This document shows, piece by piece, positions 21,472 to 34,479 of a stretch of DNA of 64,000 bases. Below the pieces are notes generated by a model. That model did no database searches. It was given only the letters and a program-made list of their open reading frames with translations, and was not told where the DNA came from. The stretch is from positions 61,017,123 to 61,081,122 of the forward strand of contig OX352765.1 of the NCBI GenBank assembly GCA_947095585.1, written 5' to 3'. The position numbers and the translations under genes are program-made. Source of the DNA: Nephrocerus scutellatus (Eukaryota > Arthropoda > Insecta > Diptera > Pipunculidae). The first letter of the stretch is position 1, and each line of letters starts with the position of its first letter.

Positions 21472-21571
21472 GTAATATTAGCTACATGCTAATGCATGTG
21501 ATCTCAAGTCAATTTATGATTTATAATTTCTCAACAAAAAATTATGCGAACAGACCTAATATTAATATTAC
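21472..21571. repeat. Short (100 bp) copy of a GTAATATTA-ended repeat
   Basis: Bounded by GTAATATTA and TAATATTAC. It shares GCTACATGCTAATGCATG at the left and GAACAGACCTAATATTAATA at the right with the 855-bp copy at 33315-34169 but lacks its middle. It looks like an internal-deletion derivative. Confidence 0.6.
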
Positions 21572-21670
21572 GAATCAACACTAACGTCAGATTAGAGTTT
21601 ATACTGTTCATTTCTTTCTCTGGCTTGCAAAGCCAAGGAAAAAATTATTGTCATAGCTTTTGGTTTTTTC
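21571..21670. repeat. Dispersed repeat also present at 62397-62500
   Basis: CACTAACGTCAGATTAGAGT, then TTTATACTGTTCATTTCTTTC and ATTATTGTCATAGCTTTTGG are shared with the right end of the window. No coding content is seen. Confidence 0.6.
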
Positions 21671-21899
21671 CTTTTTGTTATCTCTGTTCGAATTAAGCCT
21701 TTTGCACAAGCTATATTGCTATATTACAGGCAAACTAGTCTTGGAATTTTTGATTGCTGTCAGATGTGGGGTACGCCATTACAGTTTTTCATCAACCGTG
21801 CTGCAATCACATGCTAATCTGTCTTAGTCTGCTAAAAATAATTGTTAACGAAAGTTAACAATGCCTTTTAATTCGTAAGATAACAGAACCACGGAGTTC

Positions 21900-22300
21900 A
21901 TCGTCGCTCTGCTCTCTGCTGCTGCAAGAAGCATTTTTTTTCTGTGGACATATTCTGTGGTTTTGGTACATTCCATAACACTCATTTTATGTGCAATTAA
22001 AATTAACAACCGATCACATTCATCCTGCTGTTGCGAGAAGTCATTTTCTACTCCTTTTTGGAGACACGCGTTGCGAGGTATTGCTGTATTTCGTGCAATT
22101 GACTGGATACAATTTTTGGATTGCATTTTTGCTGCAATTTTTCAACTGCATCTTACATTTTTTTTGCACAATTAACTGGAGATCATCTTCTTTTTTTCTG
22201 CTGCGAGACCCCATTTTTCTTTTCTCTTGTGGACACGTGCTTGAATTTCTGGTGCATTCTGCAACATTTCTTCTTTGTGCATTTAATTGGAAAGCTGTGA
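21900..22300. repeat. Degenerate tandem repeat, about three units of 110-170 bp
   Basis: Blocks CTGCTGCAAGAAGC, GTTGCGAGAAGTC and CTGCTGCGAGACC, each followed by a T-rich stretch, a GTGGACA-type or GGAGACA-type segment and TGTGCAATTAA-like ends, recur at about 21915, 22030 and 22198. Open frames on both strands are incidental. The flanks 21306-21470, 21670-21900 and 22300-22384 hold nothing recognised. Confidence 0.45.
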
Positions 22301-22384
22301 GTACATTTTAGCTTTGCCTTATTTATATAAAAACATAAGCATAAGCTTGAGCGGTCAGCCATCAGCAGAAACAGGGGAAATTGT

Positions 22385-22566
22385 TGGGTTGCGCTAAGAA
22401 AATAAAACAACAGATGTAATGCTATTAATACTACAAACTATAGAGCAATATTTATTAAAAGAAGTGTGATACAAACGCCAAAAAGGAAGTGACAGAAAAA
22501 AATTTACTGTCATCTTCTTGTGGGCCGTATTTAAATATATGTGGATTGTGGTTTGTGTATGGTGTG
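22385..22566 (-). repeat. 3' LTR of second copia element
   Basis: About 182 bp, matching 26463-26647. It lies just after the pol end MAADALTKSMAVP on the minus strand. Confidence 0.8.
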
Positions 22567-25500
22567 GTACTGCCATGGATTTCGTTAATGCATCTGCAGC
22601 CATCTCTTCTGACTTGATGAATGCTTACTTAATTTTGCCATCCGCCACTGCTTCTTTGATGAAATGATGTCGTATATCGAGGTGCTTAGTTCGCCCCTGG
22701 ACTCCCATTGCATTTGCTATCGCCTGTGCACTTTGACTGTCGCTCCAAATTATCACTGGTCCTTGATGAAGTCCAAGTTCCTCCAATAGATTACGCAAAA
22801 ATATCGCTTCTTTTGCAGAGCTTAGATTTGCATACTCTGCTTCAGTACTTGATGTGATCACAATCTTCTGTTTCCTTGATCCCCAGAGCACTGTTCCTCC
22901 TCCATAAATGAATCCATATCCACTTTGTGACTTCCTGTCGTTAAAATCGCTCGCCCAACTAGCATCAGCGAACGCGTGGAGTTCAAGTGACGTCTTCTTA
23001 TAAACGATGCCGGCATTCCTTGATCCTTGTAAGTATCGGAGAACATGGATTGCTGCATTCCAATGTTGCTGCCTAGGATCGCTGTTAAACTGCGACAACG
23101 TATTGACTGCGAAAGCTATGTCAGGTCTACTAAAGGTAGAGAGGTGTAGCAGACTTCCTATCAAACGGCGATATTTGGTTTTCTCTATTTCCTTCCTTTC
23201 TCCTGGAACTGTTGGTTCTTGTTGCAATTTCAAATTTACTGGCATTGGTTACCCGGTTTACAATCCGTAAGCCCATATTTATCCAGCAAGTTGTTAATAA
23301 ATCCACTTTGACTGATGCGCAGACTGTCAGAAAAACGTTTGACTTCTAGTTCAACACACAGCTCTGGATATCCCATATCCTTTATTTCAAAAATGTCAGA
23401 CAGACTCTGTTTCAGCATATCGAACTCCTTCTGATTATTTGTTGCCACTAGCAGATCGTCCACATAAACTGTAATCAGGGTAATTTTCTCGGCTAAAGTT
23501 TTGTGATAAATGCACTTGTCATATTTTGAGGTAATGTAAGAAAGAGTCTTGAGTATTGCGTCCAGTTTTAAGTTCCATTGTCTGCCACTCTGCTTGAGTC
23601 CATATATCGCCTTGTTCAATTTGCACACACTATCTCCCTGAGTAAAACCTTCCGGTTGACCCATAAAAATCAATGTGTCAATCTTTCCATTTAGGTAGGC
23701 TGATGAAACGTCCAGATGATGTAGGTCCAAGTTCTTTTCAATCGAGATTGCCATAGTTAAACGGATTGAACTGACATTCGCTACTGGTGAGTACGTCAAT
23801 ACCCTGTATTTGATCGAATCCTCTAGCAACGAGACGTGCCTTTCTCTCTTAATTGTTCCATCTGGTCGGTATTTCGTTTTAAAGACCCACTTAGACTTGA
23901 TCACTTTCCGATTTGGTGGTCTTTCAACCAAGGTCCAAGTGTTATTCTTTAATAAGGAGTTATACGCTGTCCGCATTCCGTTTCCGCTTCTTGCCATTCG
24001 TTTGCGTTTTCCAAAACATCGATCTCATTGACTGTTTCTGGATCCGCGTGTACTTGGTTCAACTCATTCTTGGAAATGATTGTCACATTATGTTCATTCA
24101 TCAGATCTTCCTTTTCTGAGTCCTTGTTCAATGGGTCATGATCTGTGTTGTGCAGGTTGTTGTAGTCCTCAGGAGGTGCATCAGATGTTTTAGCACCATC
24201 CTGAAATGAGAAAAAATAGAAATTTTTATTTTTGCATTTATTCCCTTTTACGTTGATTTTATTGTCATTGTGAACAAATCTGACGTCGCTACTTTTGATC
24301 ACATTTCGCTTATTTGGTATCCAAATTCTGTAGGCTTTAGTTTTTTTCCGAGTAACCAACGAGGATGCCTTCCTCTGACTTGCATTCAAATTTTCCCGGG
24401 TTGGAACCCTTATTTAAGATGTAAACTGTCGTTCCGATTTCTCTAAGAAAAACCACATTTGGCTTACTTCCGCTCCATAATTCCTCTGGGGTGAAATTTC
24501 CGTTGCATTTCGTTGGACATCGGTTTCGTATAAACGCCGCGGTGTTGACTGACTCTTCCCACATCATCTCTGGTAAATGACTTTCGTCCATCAAACATCT
24601 GACCATTTCACTTAACGTCCGATTTGCCCTTTCTGCGAGACCATTCTGCTCAGGGGTGTATGGAACAGTCTTCTGGTGCAGAATTCACACAGATCCACAA
24701 AATTTTGAAAATCTCTGTTACAGTACTCCAGACCATTATCAGTTCTCAGCATCTTGATTTTATTTCCAGTTTGAGTCTCAGCGAAAGCTTTGAATTTCTT
24801 AAAGGCTTCGAAAGCTTCGTTTTTGTGTTTCAGAAAATAGACGAATATCTTTTGCGAGAAATCGTCTATAAACGTAATAAAATATTTCGCCTTTCCGAGA
24901 GACTCTGTCCGCAGATATCAGAATGTACCAGCTGCAATCGTTCCAACGTTTTCTTTTCGCTGTTGTTCGGACAAGGTAATTGAGTCTGCTTCGCTCGAAG
25001 ACAGATTCTACACGTATTGAAGTCTTCATTAAATTTATCTGGTAATCCGCGAACCATTTCTTTTGATAGCAGTTGTTTCAAGGAATTTTAATTAACATGT
25101 CCTAGCCTTTTGTGCCAGCTCATAAGTGATCCAAAGTTAAACTTAGGTGTTTCTTTTGCACTATTGCATATCTGTGCTTTTTCATTAACCACTATGTAGT
25201 ATAGACAATTTCTCTTTTCAGCTCGCATTATCAAGCAATTTGCCTTGTCGAAAATGTTTGCTCCGGAACCTTCAAAAAGAATTTTGCAGCCATGATCCGT
25301 AGCTTTGCTGACTAATATGAGGTTGTCCGTTAATTTTGGAACCAGTAAAGTGTTGTAAAGATAAAATGGTTCCTTCTCTTTTCCAACACTTATTGCAAAT
25401 TTAGCAGTTTCGGTCGCTTTTACGTTGACTAAGTGGTTGTTAGCTAATTTTACTTGATTCGTTTCCTTTGTTTTGTTGAAATTTACGAATCTAGACTCTT

Positions 25501-26296
25501 CGGCACACATGTGTGAAGTGGCCCCACTGTCCAGGCACCATATCCTATTTGTGTGGTTCGATTCACATGTGGTATTTGCTGAGTGTGGTACTCTTTTACA
25601 ACAAAACCGTGTTGACTTTCACTAAAACTTTGAGTCTATCCCTCTTGCTCCAGCAATCTTTAGCCATGTGACCTCGCTTTCCGCACTTTCTGCAATTATA
25701 AGGAAAAGAATCAGTTTTTATCTTACTTTGATTTTGCTTAGTATGGTATTTATGAAATTTCATTTGTTTAGCACTGAGAACATTGTTGTTCAAACAGTCC
25801 TTTTTCCTGTCTCCTACTTCCAGCAGCCTAGTGCAAACAGTTGCCACTTCAGGGTATTTACTTTGGGCATCAAAGGCAGAACGTATGTTTTGTAGTCTTC
25901 TGACAGTCCATCTAGAAGCACTACTACTAGCAAATCCTCATCCAAGGTAGCTGCTAATTCCTTCAGTCGATTTGTTATAGTTTTAAATTCTCGAACATAT
26001 TCGGCGATTGATTGGCTTGGATTCATTTCTAAATTTGTTAGTTTCCGGTATTCCTCTGTCTTTTGACGTGGTCCCTTTTTAACGTAGCACTCCGACAAAA
26101 AATCCCAAACTTCTTTGGATGTTCTATAATTTGCTGTTAAGGCCACGATGCTCGCTTCCATTGCTATTAGCAATTCCGCACGGGCATCCAAATCCTTTTC
26201 ATCCCACTGTGTTCGCTCCGGTCCAGCCTGTTCCGGGCGTGGGACTTCACCTTTAACATATTGTAGAAATCGGCCACGGTGTAGTACAGCTCCCAT
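22567..26296 (-). pseudogene. Copia gag-pol polyprotein remnant
   Basis: Gag is 26296-25814, then a CCHC knuckle CRKCGKRGHMAKDC (about 25700). GAG-pre-integrase ends SWHKRLGHVN (about 25090). Integrase pieces cover 25081-24337, including MVRCLMDESHLPEMMWEESV. RT is 23997-23236, with SKWVFKTKYRPDGTIKRERH, LDVSSAYLNGKIDTLIFMGQ, YGLKQSGRQWN and catalytic YVDDLLVAT (about 23455). RNase H is 23245-22625, with DASWASDFNDRKSQSGYGF, SSTEAEYANLS and IRHHFIKEAVADG. Stops or frameshifts separate almost every domain, so no polyprotein can be made. The sequence is not closely similar to the 14158 element. Confidence 0.87.
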
Positions 26297-26444
26297 CTGT
26301 GCTCTCCAGGTTATGTAGTTTTCTCCATTTAGAAGAGGTAATCGACCATGTGAAACTGAAGTTTCATTGTAAATCTTATTTTATAGAAATTTCCAATTTG
26401 CAGAAAATAATATTTCTGTTTTGCTTTTTTGATTTTTGTTATCG

Positions 26445-26460
26445 CCAGGGCCCATAACCT
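26445..26460 (-). promoter_or_regulatory. Primer binding site of second copia element
   Basis: On the minus strand AGGTTATGGGCCCTGG lies within two bases of the LTR. It is the same half-tRNA type as in the first copia element. Confidence 0.7.
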
Positions 26461-26462
26461 TT

Positions 26463-26647
26463 TGGGTTGCGCTAAGAAAATAAAACAACAGATGTAATGC
26501 GATTAATACTACAAACTATAGAGCAATATTTATTAAAAGAAGTGTTTGATACAAACGCCAAAAAGGAAGTGACAGAAAAAAAATGAACTGCCATCTTCTT
26601 GTGGGCCGTATTTAAATATATGTGGATTGTGGTTTGTGTATGGTGTG
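26463..26647 (-). repeat. 5' LTR of second copia element
   Basis: About 185 bp, nearly identical to 22385-22566. The extra bases are single-nucleotide insertions. Confidence 0.8.
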
Positions 26648-26659
26648 CCAATGTTAAGG

Positions 26660-29403
26660 GGGCTTCACATTTGTTCACCCAACAGGAATAACACAGAATG
26701 CTCTAGAATTGCAGGTGGCCGTAACTATCTCTGACCGGTGGAAGTGCGATCAAACCTCCACGTGGTGGCCGCTGTTAATTTTCCTCCAATGCAGGAAAAG
26801 CTGAAATATCGGGCTAGTCCCTTCAAAGTAAGGATGGTTGGCGTATATAAAATATTATTATTACGAAACCCAAAATCAGCCTCAGATACACTGATGAACG
26901 ACGACGACCACGGCAACGAAAACAGCTAAACGATTTAAGAATTTTCTCATGGAACGTACGCTCACTGTATAGAGCTCGAGCTGCACAGCAGCTGGCCCAT
27001 ACCCTGTCTAAAGATAAGGCTGACATAATAGCAATCCAGGAGATGCGGTGGACAGGGAATGGTGTCTTACAAAAATCAGAATATGACATACATTACAGCT
27101 GTCATGTAAGACATCATGTGCTCGGGGTGAGGTTTCTAGTAGGCAAAAGAATGAAACCCACCGTTATCGGCTTTAATGCAGTAAATGAACGGCTATGCAC
27201 CCTTCGCGTGCGGGGAAAATTTAAAAACATAAGCCTCATTAACGTTCACGCACCTACAGAGGATTCCCCAGATGATGAAAAAGAAGAATTATTTGAATCA
27301 GTCCAACGGGAACTCCATGCCTGCCCTCAGTATGATGTAAAAATCATTCTGGGGGATATGAATGCTAAAATAGGCAGGGAGCCAGTATTCAGGCAGTACA
27401 TTGGGACCCATAGCTTACACGAGAACACCAATGACAATGGACAACGAGTCATAGAGATGGCAGCAAGCAATAATTTGGTCGTTGCGAGTACAAGGTTTGC
27501 GCGTAAAAATATCTACAAAGCCACCTGGGTATCTCCTGATGGAGCCACTCGCAACCAGATAGACCACGTGTTGATAGACCGCTGTCACAACCCGAACCCG
27601 ATGACGGTACGAACGTACCGAGGTGCCAACGTCGACTCGGACCACTGTCTTGTTGGTATGGTGCTCCGATCGCGGATTGCATCATCACGAAAGACTGCAT
27701 CCGCGAATCAGATTAGGGTCAACACGGCTGCCCTTCGCAATGAAGAGACCAGAAATAACTACGGTCAAGCGATAGGACTCGCCCTAAATGCAGCGAGAGT
27801 AAGTCCAGGTGCTGAGATGTCGGGCGTAGAAGAGAAATGGACACGCCTTAAAAATTAATTAGTACTGGTGACTCCATCTTAGGCAGTAGTCGAAGAGATC
27901 AAAACGACTGGTTCGATGATGAATGTAAGCTAGCGACTGAACGTAAGAATGTTCCGTACCGAGCAATGCAACTATCTCATAGAACGCGTGCACGCGAAGA
28001 TGAATATAAAGAGCTCAGAAGATATGAAAAAACAGTGCAAGTATGGGAAGAAGAAGTTATGCCAGAAGACTGGCGAAGAGGCATCCTGTGCCCCATACAT
28101 AAGAAGGAAGATATCACAATATGCAGCAATTATCGTGGTATAAGGTTGTTGAGTACCGCGTATAAGATTTTCTTCTCTATCCTTCAAGACAGGATAGCGC
28201 CATTCGCTAAAGTCATCATTGGTCCATACCAGTGTGGCTTCACCGCAAGCAAATCAACAACTGATCAGATTTACACCCTTAGGCAGGTGATTGAAAAATG
28301 TCTAGTTTCAAAACGCACTACAACATCTTTTTATAGACTTTAAAGCCGCCTATGATAGCATAGCCAGAGTAGAACTTTATAAAGCCATGAGAGAATTCGG
28401 CATCCCAAATAAGCCAAGTAAAAATATCCGGATCACTATCAAGACCATTCAAGATCTATAACGGGCTCCGACAAGGGTATGGACTGGCCTGCGTCCTCTT
28501 CAACCTGGCGTTGGAGAAAGTGATCTGAGACTCTGACGTAACGGCGAGAGGAACAATTCTCTATAAGTCCATTCAGATACTGGCTTACGCAGACGATTTT
28601 GACATCGTTGGTAAAAACCAAAGAGCTGTACAGGAAGCTTTCATCCAGATAGGGGAGGCGGCACGAAATCTGGGGGTGCACATAAATCAGAGCAAAACAA
28701 AGTACATGGTGGCCGCCACGTCTGCGAGTAGAAGATCCAACATTGGTCCCTCAATTCAAATAGTGGAGCGCGAATTTGAAGTAGTGCAATCCTTTAACTA
28801 TCTCGGGTCAACTATAGCAGCCAATAACAGCATGGAACCAGAAATACGCGCACGGCTGCTTAAAGCCAGCAAAGCCTACTATAGCCTGTCAAGACTCTTC
28901 AAATCCAGAAACTTAACCATAACATCCAAGCTGCTGATATATAAGACAATGGTCATACCAGTGCTTACATATGGATCCGAGACTTGGGTGCTTAGCAAAA
29001 AGCATTCTGACCTCTTAGCCGCGTTCGAGAGAAAAGTGTTACTGAAAATTGGTGGCCCAGTATGTGAGAAAGGACGATTACGGAGACTCTATAATGATGA
29101 GATCTACGAGCGTTACCGCGATTTCGACATCGTGAAGAGTAGCTCGGTAGGCTCCGGTGGTCAGGACACCTAGCTCGCATGAGCGAAGAGGATCCTGCTC
29201 GAAAAGTCCTTTGCGGTAGGATTTATGGAACACGACAGCAAGGCCGGCCAAGCCTACGCTGGAAGGATGGCGTTGACCAGGACGCCCAGAGTTTAGGGAT
29301 GCCAAACTGGATATCATCGGCTTGAAATCGGGACCGGTGGAGAGACTTTTTGTGCGAGGCCAGGACCGGACCCCGGTTGTAGAGCCAAATATGATGATGA
29401 AGC
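26660..29403 (+). pseudogene. RTE-type LINE, endonuclease plus broken RT
   Basis: The endonuclease domain is 26935-27858, opening SWNVRSLYRARAAQQLAHTL and with IIAIQEMRWTG, ISLINVHAPTED, KIILGDMNAKIG, TRNQIDHVLID and VDSDHCLVG. It is nearly intact. RT motifs follow in several frames: HKKEDITICSNYRGIRLLST (about 28100), STTDQIYTLRQVIEKC (about 28255), YADDFDIVGK (about 28585) and a C-terminal region with YLGSTIAANNSMEPEIRARL (about 28800). The RT N-terminus between endonuclease and about 28010 is deleted and stops are frequent. It ends near a TGATGATGAA motif at 29393-29403, as expected for RTE tails. The region 26648-26930 is probably its 5' part. Confidence 0.82.
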
Positions 29404-32400
29404 ATGAGCGAAAAGGAAGTTAGGCGCCTTAAGGGCGCGATTAAAATTATAAACAATTTTTTGAAAGAATCCCATAAGTTCGTACAGAACACTTTAAATA
29501 CCGCTAGAGCATCTGAGGTTAGGCTTCGGCTAGATGAATTAGTTGCCAAGCGAACTGAAAAAAAATATATAAAATTTCTGTGAAATTTAGAAACTCTGGA
29601 TGAAGCTGAAATTAATTCTGATACTCGAGCAATTGCCGCTAAATTTTATTTTATTTCAATTTTGACCTATAACACCATAATAACATGCGCTTGTCGGATT
29701 TAACCAAGTTTCAATACTTAAAAAATTTGCTTGAAAGTATAGAGAAGGTATAGGAATAGAGAAAATAAATAAATTATACGGAGGCTCGCCACCTTTTAAT
29801 TGATAGATTCGATAAACAAAATTATATTGTTGAAGAACATATTCGGTCACTATTCAATATAAAGCCTGTTAAAAAACTACTCCCAAAATTTACTAAATTT
29901 GCTCGATGAATTTAACTTACATTCAAGGCGCTTAAGAAACTTGGGCGACCTATTGATTATTGGGATAATCTTATGGTGAACCTTATAGTATCAAAACTAG
30001 ATAACATGTCAAAAAATAAAAGGCATGAAGATGCTCCAACAAATGATCTATCTACATTAGATGATATTTCAAAATTTATTAGAGCTCGGAGTCACTCGTT
30101 AGAGGGCCAATACTTCGATGAATGCTCAGGTATAAAATATCATCAAATCTAGTCTCAATCGAAGTTGAGGCATTCCATTTCATTAAGGGCTACAGCAATG
30201 AAACCATTTGCTTAGAATTCATTCCACGCTAATCGGTTTACATACAATAATTGCAAGCAAGATGGTCATTCGATTATGAGATGCCATCGGTTTATAGCAA
30301 AATCAATAGATGATCGAATTAAAGTGGTTAAGTCAATGAATTTATGTTCAAATTGTCTTAAGCCACACGACATCTCAAAATGCCCAAGTCATGATGTCTT
30401 CCGTTACTGCAAATTAAAGCATTATTCATTATTGCACGCTTCATCATCACAATGCACAAGTTTCACAAATGCATCCACCAATATCACATCACAAGCATCA
30501 TCATCTACCAGTCGTATTGCTCAATCTACAACATTATCAGTTAATACATCGAACTATGTCATATTAGCTACAGCTGAAGTTTTAGTGCCATCAAACGACA
30601 ATAGTTATATACATGCACGAGCTTTGCTTGATTCGGGACCGCAATTGAATTTCATTACAAAATCATTGGGATCCAAACTTGGTGTTTATCATTGCATGCC
30701 ATGGCTATTCGAGGAATAGGAGAGTTATCATTGGCATCATCCGGATCTGCCATAAATAAAATGAAATCAAAACTCAACAATTATGTTACAGAATTTGAAG
30801 CTCAAATTTTGAATAAAATTTCCAAAAATCAACCAGATTGCCATATAGATGTCTCACAATGGTCAATTCCATCAAACATTCAATGTTGAGATGCTCATAG
30901 GTGCTGAATTGTTTTTCGAGTTGCTATCGATAGGCCAGATAAGTCTAGGGCCTTCTCTTCCTGTATTGCAAAAAACACAGCTTGGCTGGATTGTGTCTGG
31001 GCGCATTCAACAATCACACTGCCATTTAGTGGAATTGAATTCTGGTGAACACTTCAATAATCTCCTGCAACGTTTTTGGGAAATTGAAGAGATAAGTGAT
31101 TGTGTTGACAACTCTAACTCTCCATGTGAAAGGCATTTCTTTTCAACTCACCTTCGCAATGAAAATGGCCGTTTCGTGGTACGCTTGCCGTTTATTCAGT
31201 AGAATCCTCGACTGGGAAACTGTAAGGAAATGGCACTGAATCGGTTTCTCAATCTTGAGTCTCGCTTAAAGAGAACTAATGCTCTGCGCAATCAATATCA
31301 CTGTTTCATGTCTGAATATATCAGTCTTGGTCATGTCATTGGAGTCGCAACCGTCACACAGCAACTACTACCTGCCCCATCATTGTGTACTCAAGCCCGA
31401 CTCTTCATCCACTTCCTTAAGAGTTGTTTTTGACGGTTCTGCAAAATCGACCAGTTGCATCCGGATGATCACAAATATCAGTACATATACTGGAAGTTCA
31501 ATACAAAGGATCCAATTCAAACATTTAAGCTTCACACGGTTACGTATGGCACCACATCTGCGTCATTTCTAGCCACTCGTTCCCTAGTTGAACTGGCTAA
31601 TATCAATGACTCACAGCATCAAATGATCTGCAATGTTATTCGACATGATATGTACGTTGATTATCTGTTGTCTGGAACCGACACCATCCCAGAAGCGATC
31701 AACACGAGATCTCGCATTTCTGAAATTCTACAATCTGCTAGAATGATATTAAAAAAATGGTGTTCAAATGACGAAGGGGCCCTTGAAGGAATTGACATTA
31801 ATGATCGTGAAAAAATTCTTTACTTCGACGAAACTGAATATATCAAAACTCTTGGTTTATACTGGCATTCTGGCAAGAATTGCTTTCGCACCAAGGTTTC
31901 AACATCTGTCAAAATATCCAAGGAAACAAAAAGGATGATCGTATTAGAAATTGCAAAAATTTATGATCCCATCGAGGCTGGTGTCTCCGGTTGTGATGAT
32001 TGGCAAAATATCTATGCAAGAGCTCTTGAAGTTAAAATACGATTGGGATGAAAGTTTGAGAGTCGAAATTCAGTCTCGCTGGATTACATTTCGTGAAGAG
32101 CTTGAATATCTTCAACATTTATACATTCCACGCCATTTATTTGATGGCAATTTATTACCATCAACAATCGACATACATTGATTTTGTGATGCTAGTGAAA
32201 AAGGCTATAGAGCAGCTCTCTACATTCGCTCAAAAATTCATATTGGATTCTGCATTCGTCTGATATGCTCAAAGTCTCGTGTGGCGCCAATCAAAATTAA
32301 GTACACAATTCCATGTCTTGAATGGTGCGCTGCTTGGCTGCTTGCTGAATTGATTGTCAAATATAAATCCATTGTCAATTTCAACATATCGAAAATTTAT

Positions 32401-33310
32401 TGCTGGAGTGACTCGACAGTTGTACTCCATTGGCTTCACTCAGATGCATCTCGTTGGTCTCGTTATGTTGGTACTCGTGCTCAAAGGATGCAATCAATTG
32501 ATCCAGCGTTTCAATGGCTGCACGTAGATTCAAAAAATAACCCTCCTGACTTCATTTCAAGTGGGGCACCCCGGAATTTGCTGCTATCTACGAATGTGGT
32601 GGGAAGGACCTGAATTTTTGCTACTCACAGACGAAAATTGGTATAAACCATTTTTTGCCAATGCCAAAGAAAACATTCCAGAAGTGAAGAAGGCTGCGAT
32701 GTCGTTATTAGCTTCAAACAATCTTTGCAATGATAGTATTAATGAACGAGATAATATAGTAAACAACTTAAAGTCATTCATAAAATTACAAAATTCAATG
32801 GCGTATATACTACGATTCATAAATATTTAAAAAAATCCGTTAAAGGGATGCACTGGTTTGTTGAACTACGATGAAGTAAAGGAGGGTCTAAAGGCTTTAA
32901 TTCTGCAAAGTCAAAACATGCTTTCCTGAAGAACTTGTCGGACTGAGCAAGCCAAATTACCTGACTCCAAATCTGCTGCTAAGATCGTTATCTTTATTTG
33001 TAGATATTGATGGCATCATTCGAGTAGAAGGACATCTCAAGTTTGCATCATTGTCATACCCGTCAAAGCACCCTGCTTTACTTCACCCGAAGCACTTTGT
33101 TACAACCACCATCATATCGTATCTTCACAAGGAAAATTTACATGTTGGCCCACATGGGCTACTAGCTATCGTGAGACAAAACTTTTGGCCTGTAAATCAT
33201 GTGTCATTTGCACTCGAGCTAAGCCACAAATGCTGCAGCAAATTATGGCTGATTTACATAGCGAACGCGTAAATCAGGCTCTACCTTTTGCTTTTACCGC
33301 TGTTGATTGA
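29404..33310 (+). pseudogene. BEL/Pao retrotransposon remnant without LTRs
   Basis: Gag starts at ATG 29404 (MSEKEVRRLKGAIKIINNFL) and hits a stop at 29581. Zinc-binding Cys/His clusters include CSNCLKPHDISKC (about 30345-30385). Protease has ARALLDSGPQLNFI (about 30620). The PR-RT linker has the typical LPVLQKTQLGWIVSGR (about 30958-31005). RT is 31230-31970, with VVFDGSAKST and an altered catalytic site YVDYLLSG (about 31652) where YVDD is expected. RNase H has TIPCLEWCAAWLLAEL (about 32305). The integrase zinc domain has HPALLHPKHFVTTTIISYLH (about 33070). The integrase core is missing. Many frameshifts occur. It abuts the RTE element on the left and a GTAATATTA repeat on the right. Confidence 0.85.
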
Positions 33311-33314
33311 TTAT

Positions 33315-34169
33315 GTAATATTAGCTACATGCTAACGCATGAGATCTTAAGTTAATTTATTCTTTATAATTTCACAACAAAAAAAAACAACCCATAAAAA
33401 TTAAAATTTTTCATGTAAATTCTCAAATAGGGGATACATATATGTGCAAAGTTTGAACCGGGTTAATTTGGAAAAAATTAACATTAAAGCCCCCTTCACT
33501 TCAAAATTTTTTCAAAAACTATTCTCACCAGAGATATACATGTGTAAAAGAAATTTGTATTGGAAAAAAATTCAAATCAAAAACTCGAATATTTTTACAA
33601 AAAGTTCACTCTATCGGAAATACACAATGTTTAAAATTTAAAGTAAATCGGGCTAATTTTTAAAAAAAAATTATGGTCCCGCCCCCTGGCTTCAGGGCCC
33701 ATTCGGTCCAAAAATTTTACAAAAACTTTTGTCCATCGGAGATACACATGTGTATAAAATTTTACCAAAAACGGGTTAATTTTTATTTAAAATTTGTATG
33801 AGGCCCTTGGGTCGTGTGGCCACATCTGTAAAATTTTTACAATAGGTGTTGTCCATCGGAGATACACGCGTATATTAAATTTGCAGAAAATCTGGTTAAG
33901 TTTTTTAAAATTTTGTTGGGGCCCCATGACCCTGGAGCTCGGGGTATCCAAAATTTTTACAAAAAGTGTTGTCCTTCGGAGATACACATGTGTATAAAAT
34001 TTGAAGAAAATAAGGTCAATTTTTAAAAAAAAAATTGAATTGGGCCCTACGTTCCCGGGGCCTGAGGTCTCCAAAATATTTACCAGCCAGGCAGCCAGCC
34101 TGCCACGGGCACGCGAAGTTAATATAGAGAATTTAAAAATTAGGTGAACAGACCTAAAATTAATATTAC
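33315..34169. repeat. 855-bp dispersed repeat with GTAATATTA inverted ends and a CCATCGGAGATACAC tandem core
   Basis: Left end GTAATATTAGCTACATGC and right end TTAATATTAC give a 9-bp inverted repeat. The middle (about 33430-34080) consists of about five degenerate units of roughly 115 bp, with TCCATCGGAGATACACATGT, a GTATAAAATTTGAAGAAAA-type block and a GGGCCC-rich spacer. No ORF is credible. The structure is MITE-like with an amplified core. Confidence 0.6.
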
Positions 34170-34479
34170 GAATCGAGAATGGTAAAATACAAGATTGCGC
34201 ATTGCGCATGTCGGCTATGTTGACAAGTCGTTGATGACGTAGGCTGAGACAATGGATGTAAGCAAAACACATTTAAAAACAAATTGGATTTTACGGAAGT
34301 TTTGTAATAATAAAACATTATTTTTATAAAAATATCAGTTTATTTAAATATATTTTATAGAATTTATATATTTTTCCTGCTGTTTAGATCGTTCGGACGT
34401 TCTCTTTATTAATTTAATATTAGTGTGATTGTTGGCAATTGACAAAACATAAAACAAGTGATTTAAAAAATAAAAATGA

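Larger units (their letters stand above)
22385..26647 (-). mobile_element. Second copia-type LTR retrotransposon, minus strand, decayed
   Basis: LTRs are 22385-22566 and 26463-26647. They begin in plus orientation with TGGGTTGCGCTAAG and end in GTATGGTGTG, and are nearly identical apart from a few indels. Internal order on the minus strand is gag, PR, IN, RT, RNase H. The primer site lies inside the 26463 LTR. I found no clear 5-bp target duplication, and the outer LTR termini lack a clean TG...CA pair, so ends are approximate. Confidence 0.87.

Noticed and set aside
22183..22410. ORFs on both strands at 21845-22410
   Set aside because: They overlap a degenerate T-rich tandem repeat and show no domain.
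24624..24983. 119-aa plus-strand ORF
   Set aside because: Antisense shadow of the minus-strand copia integrase.
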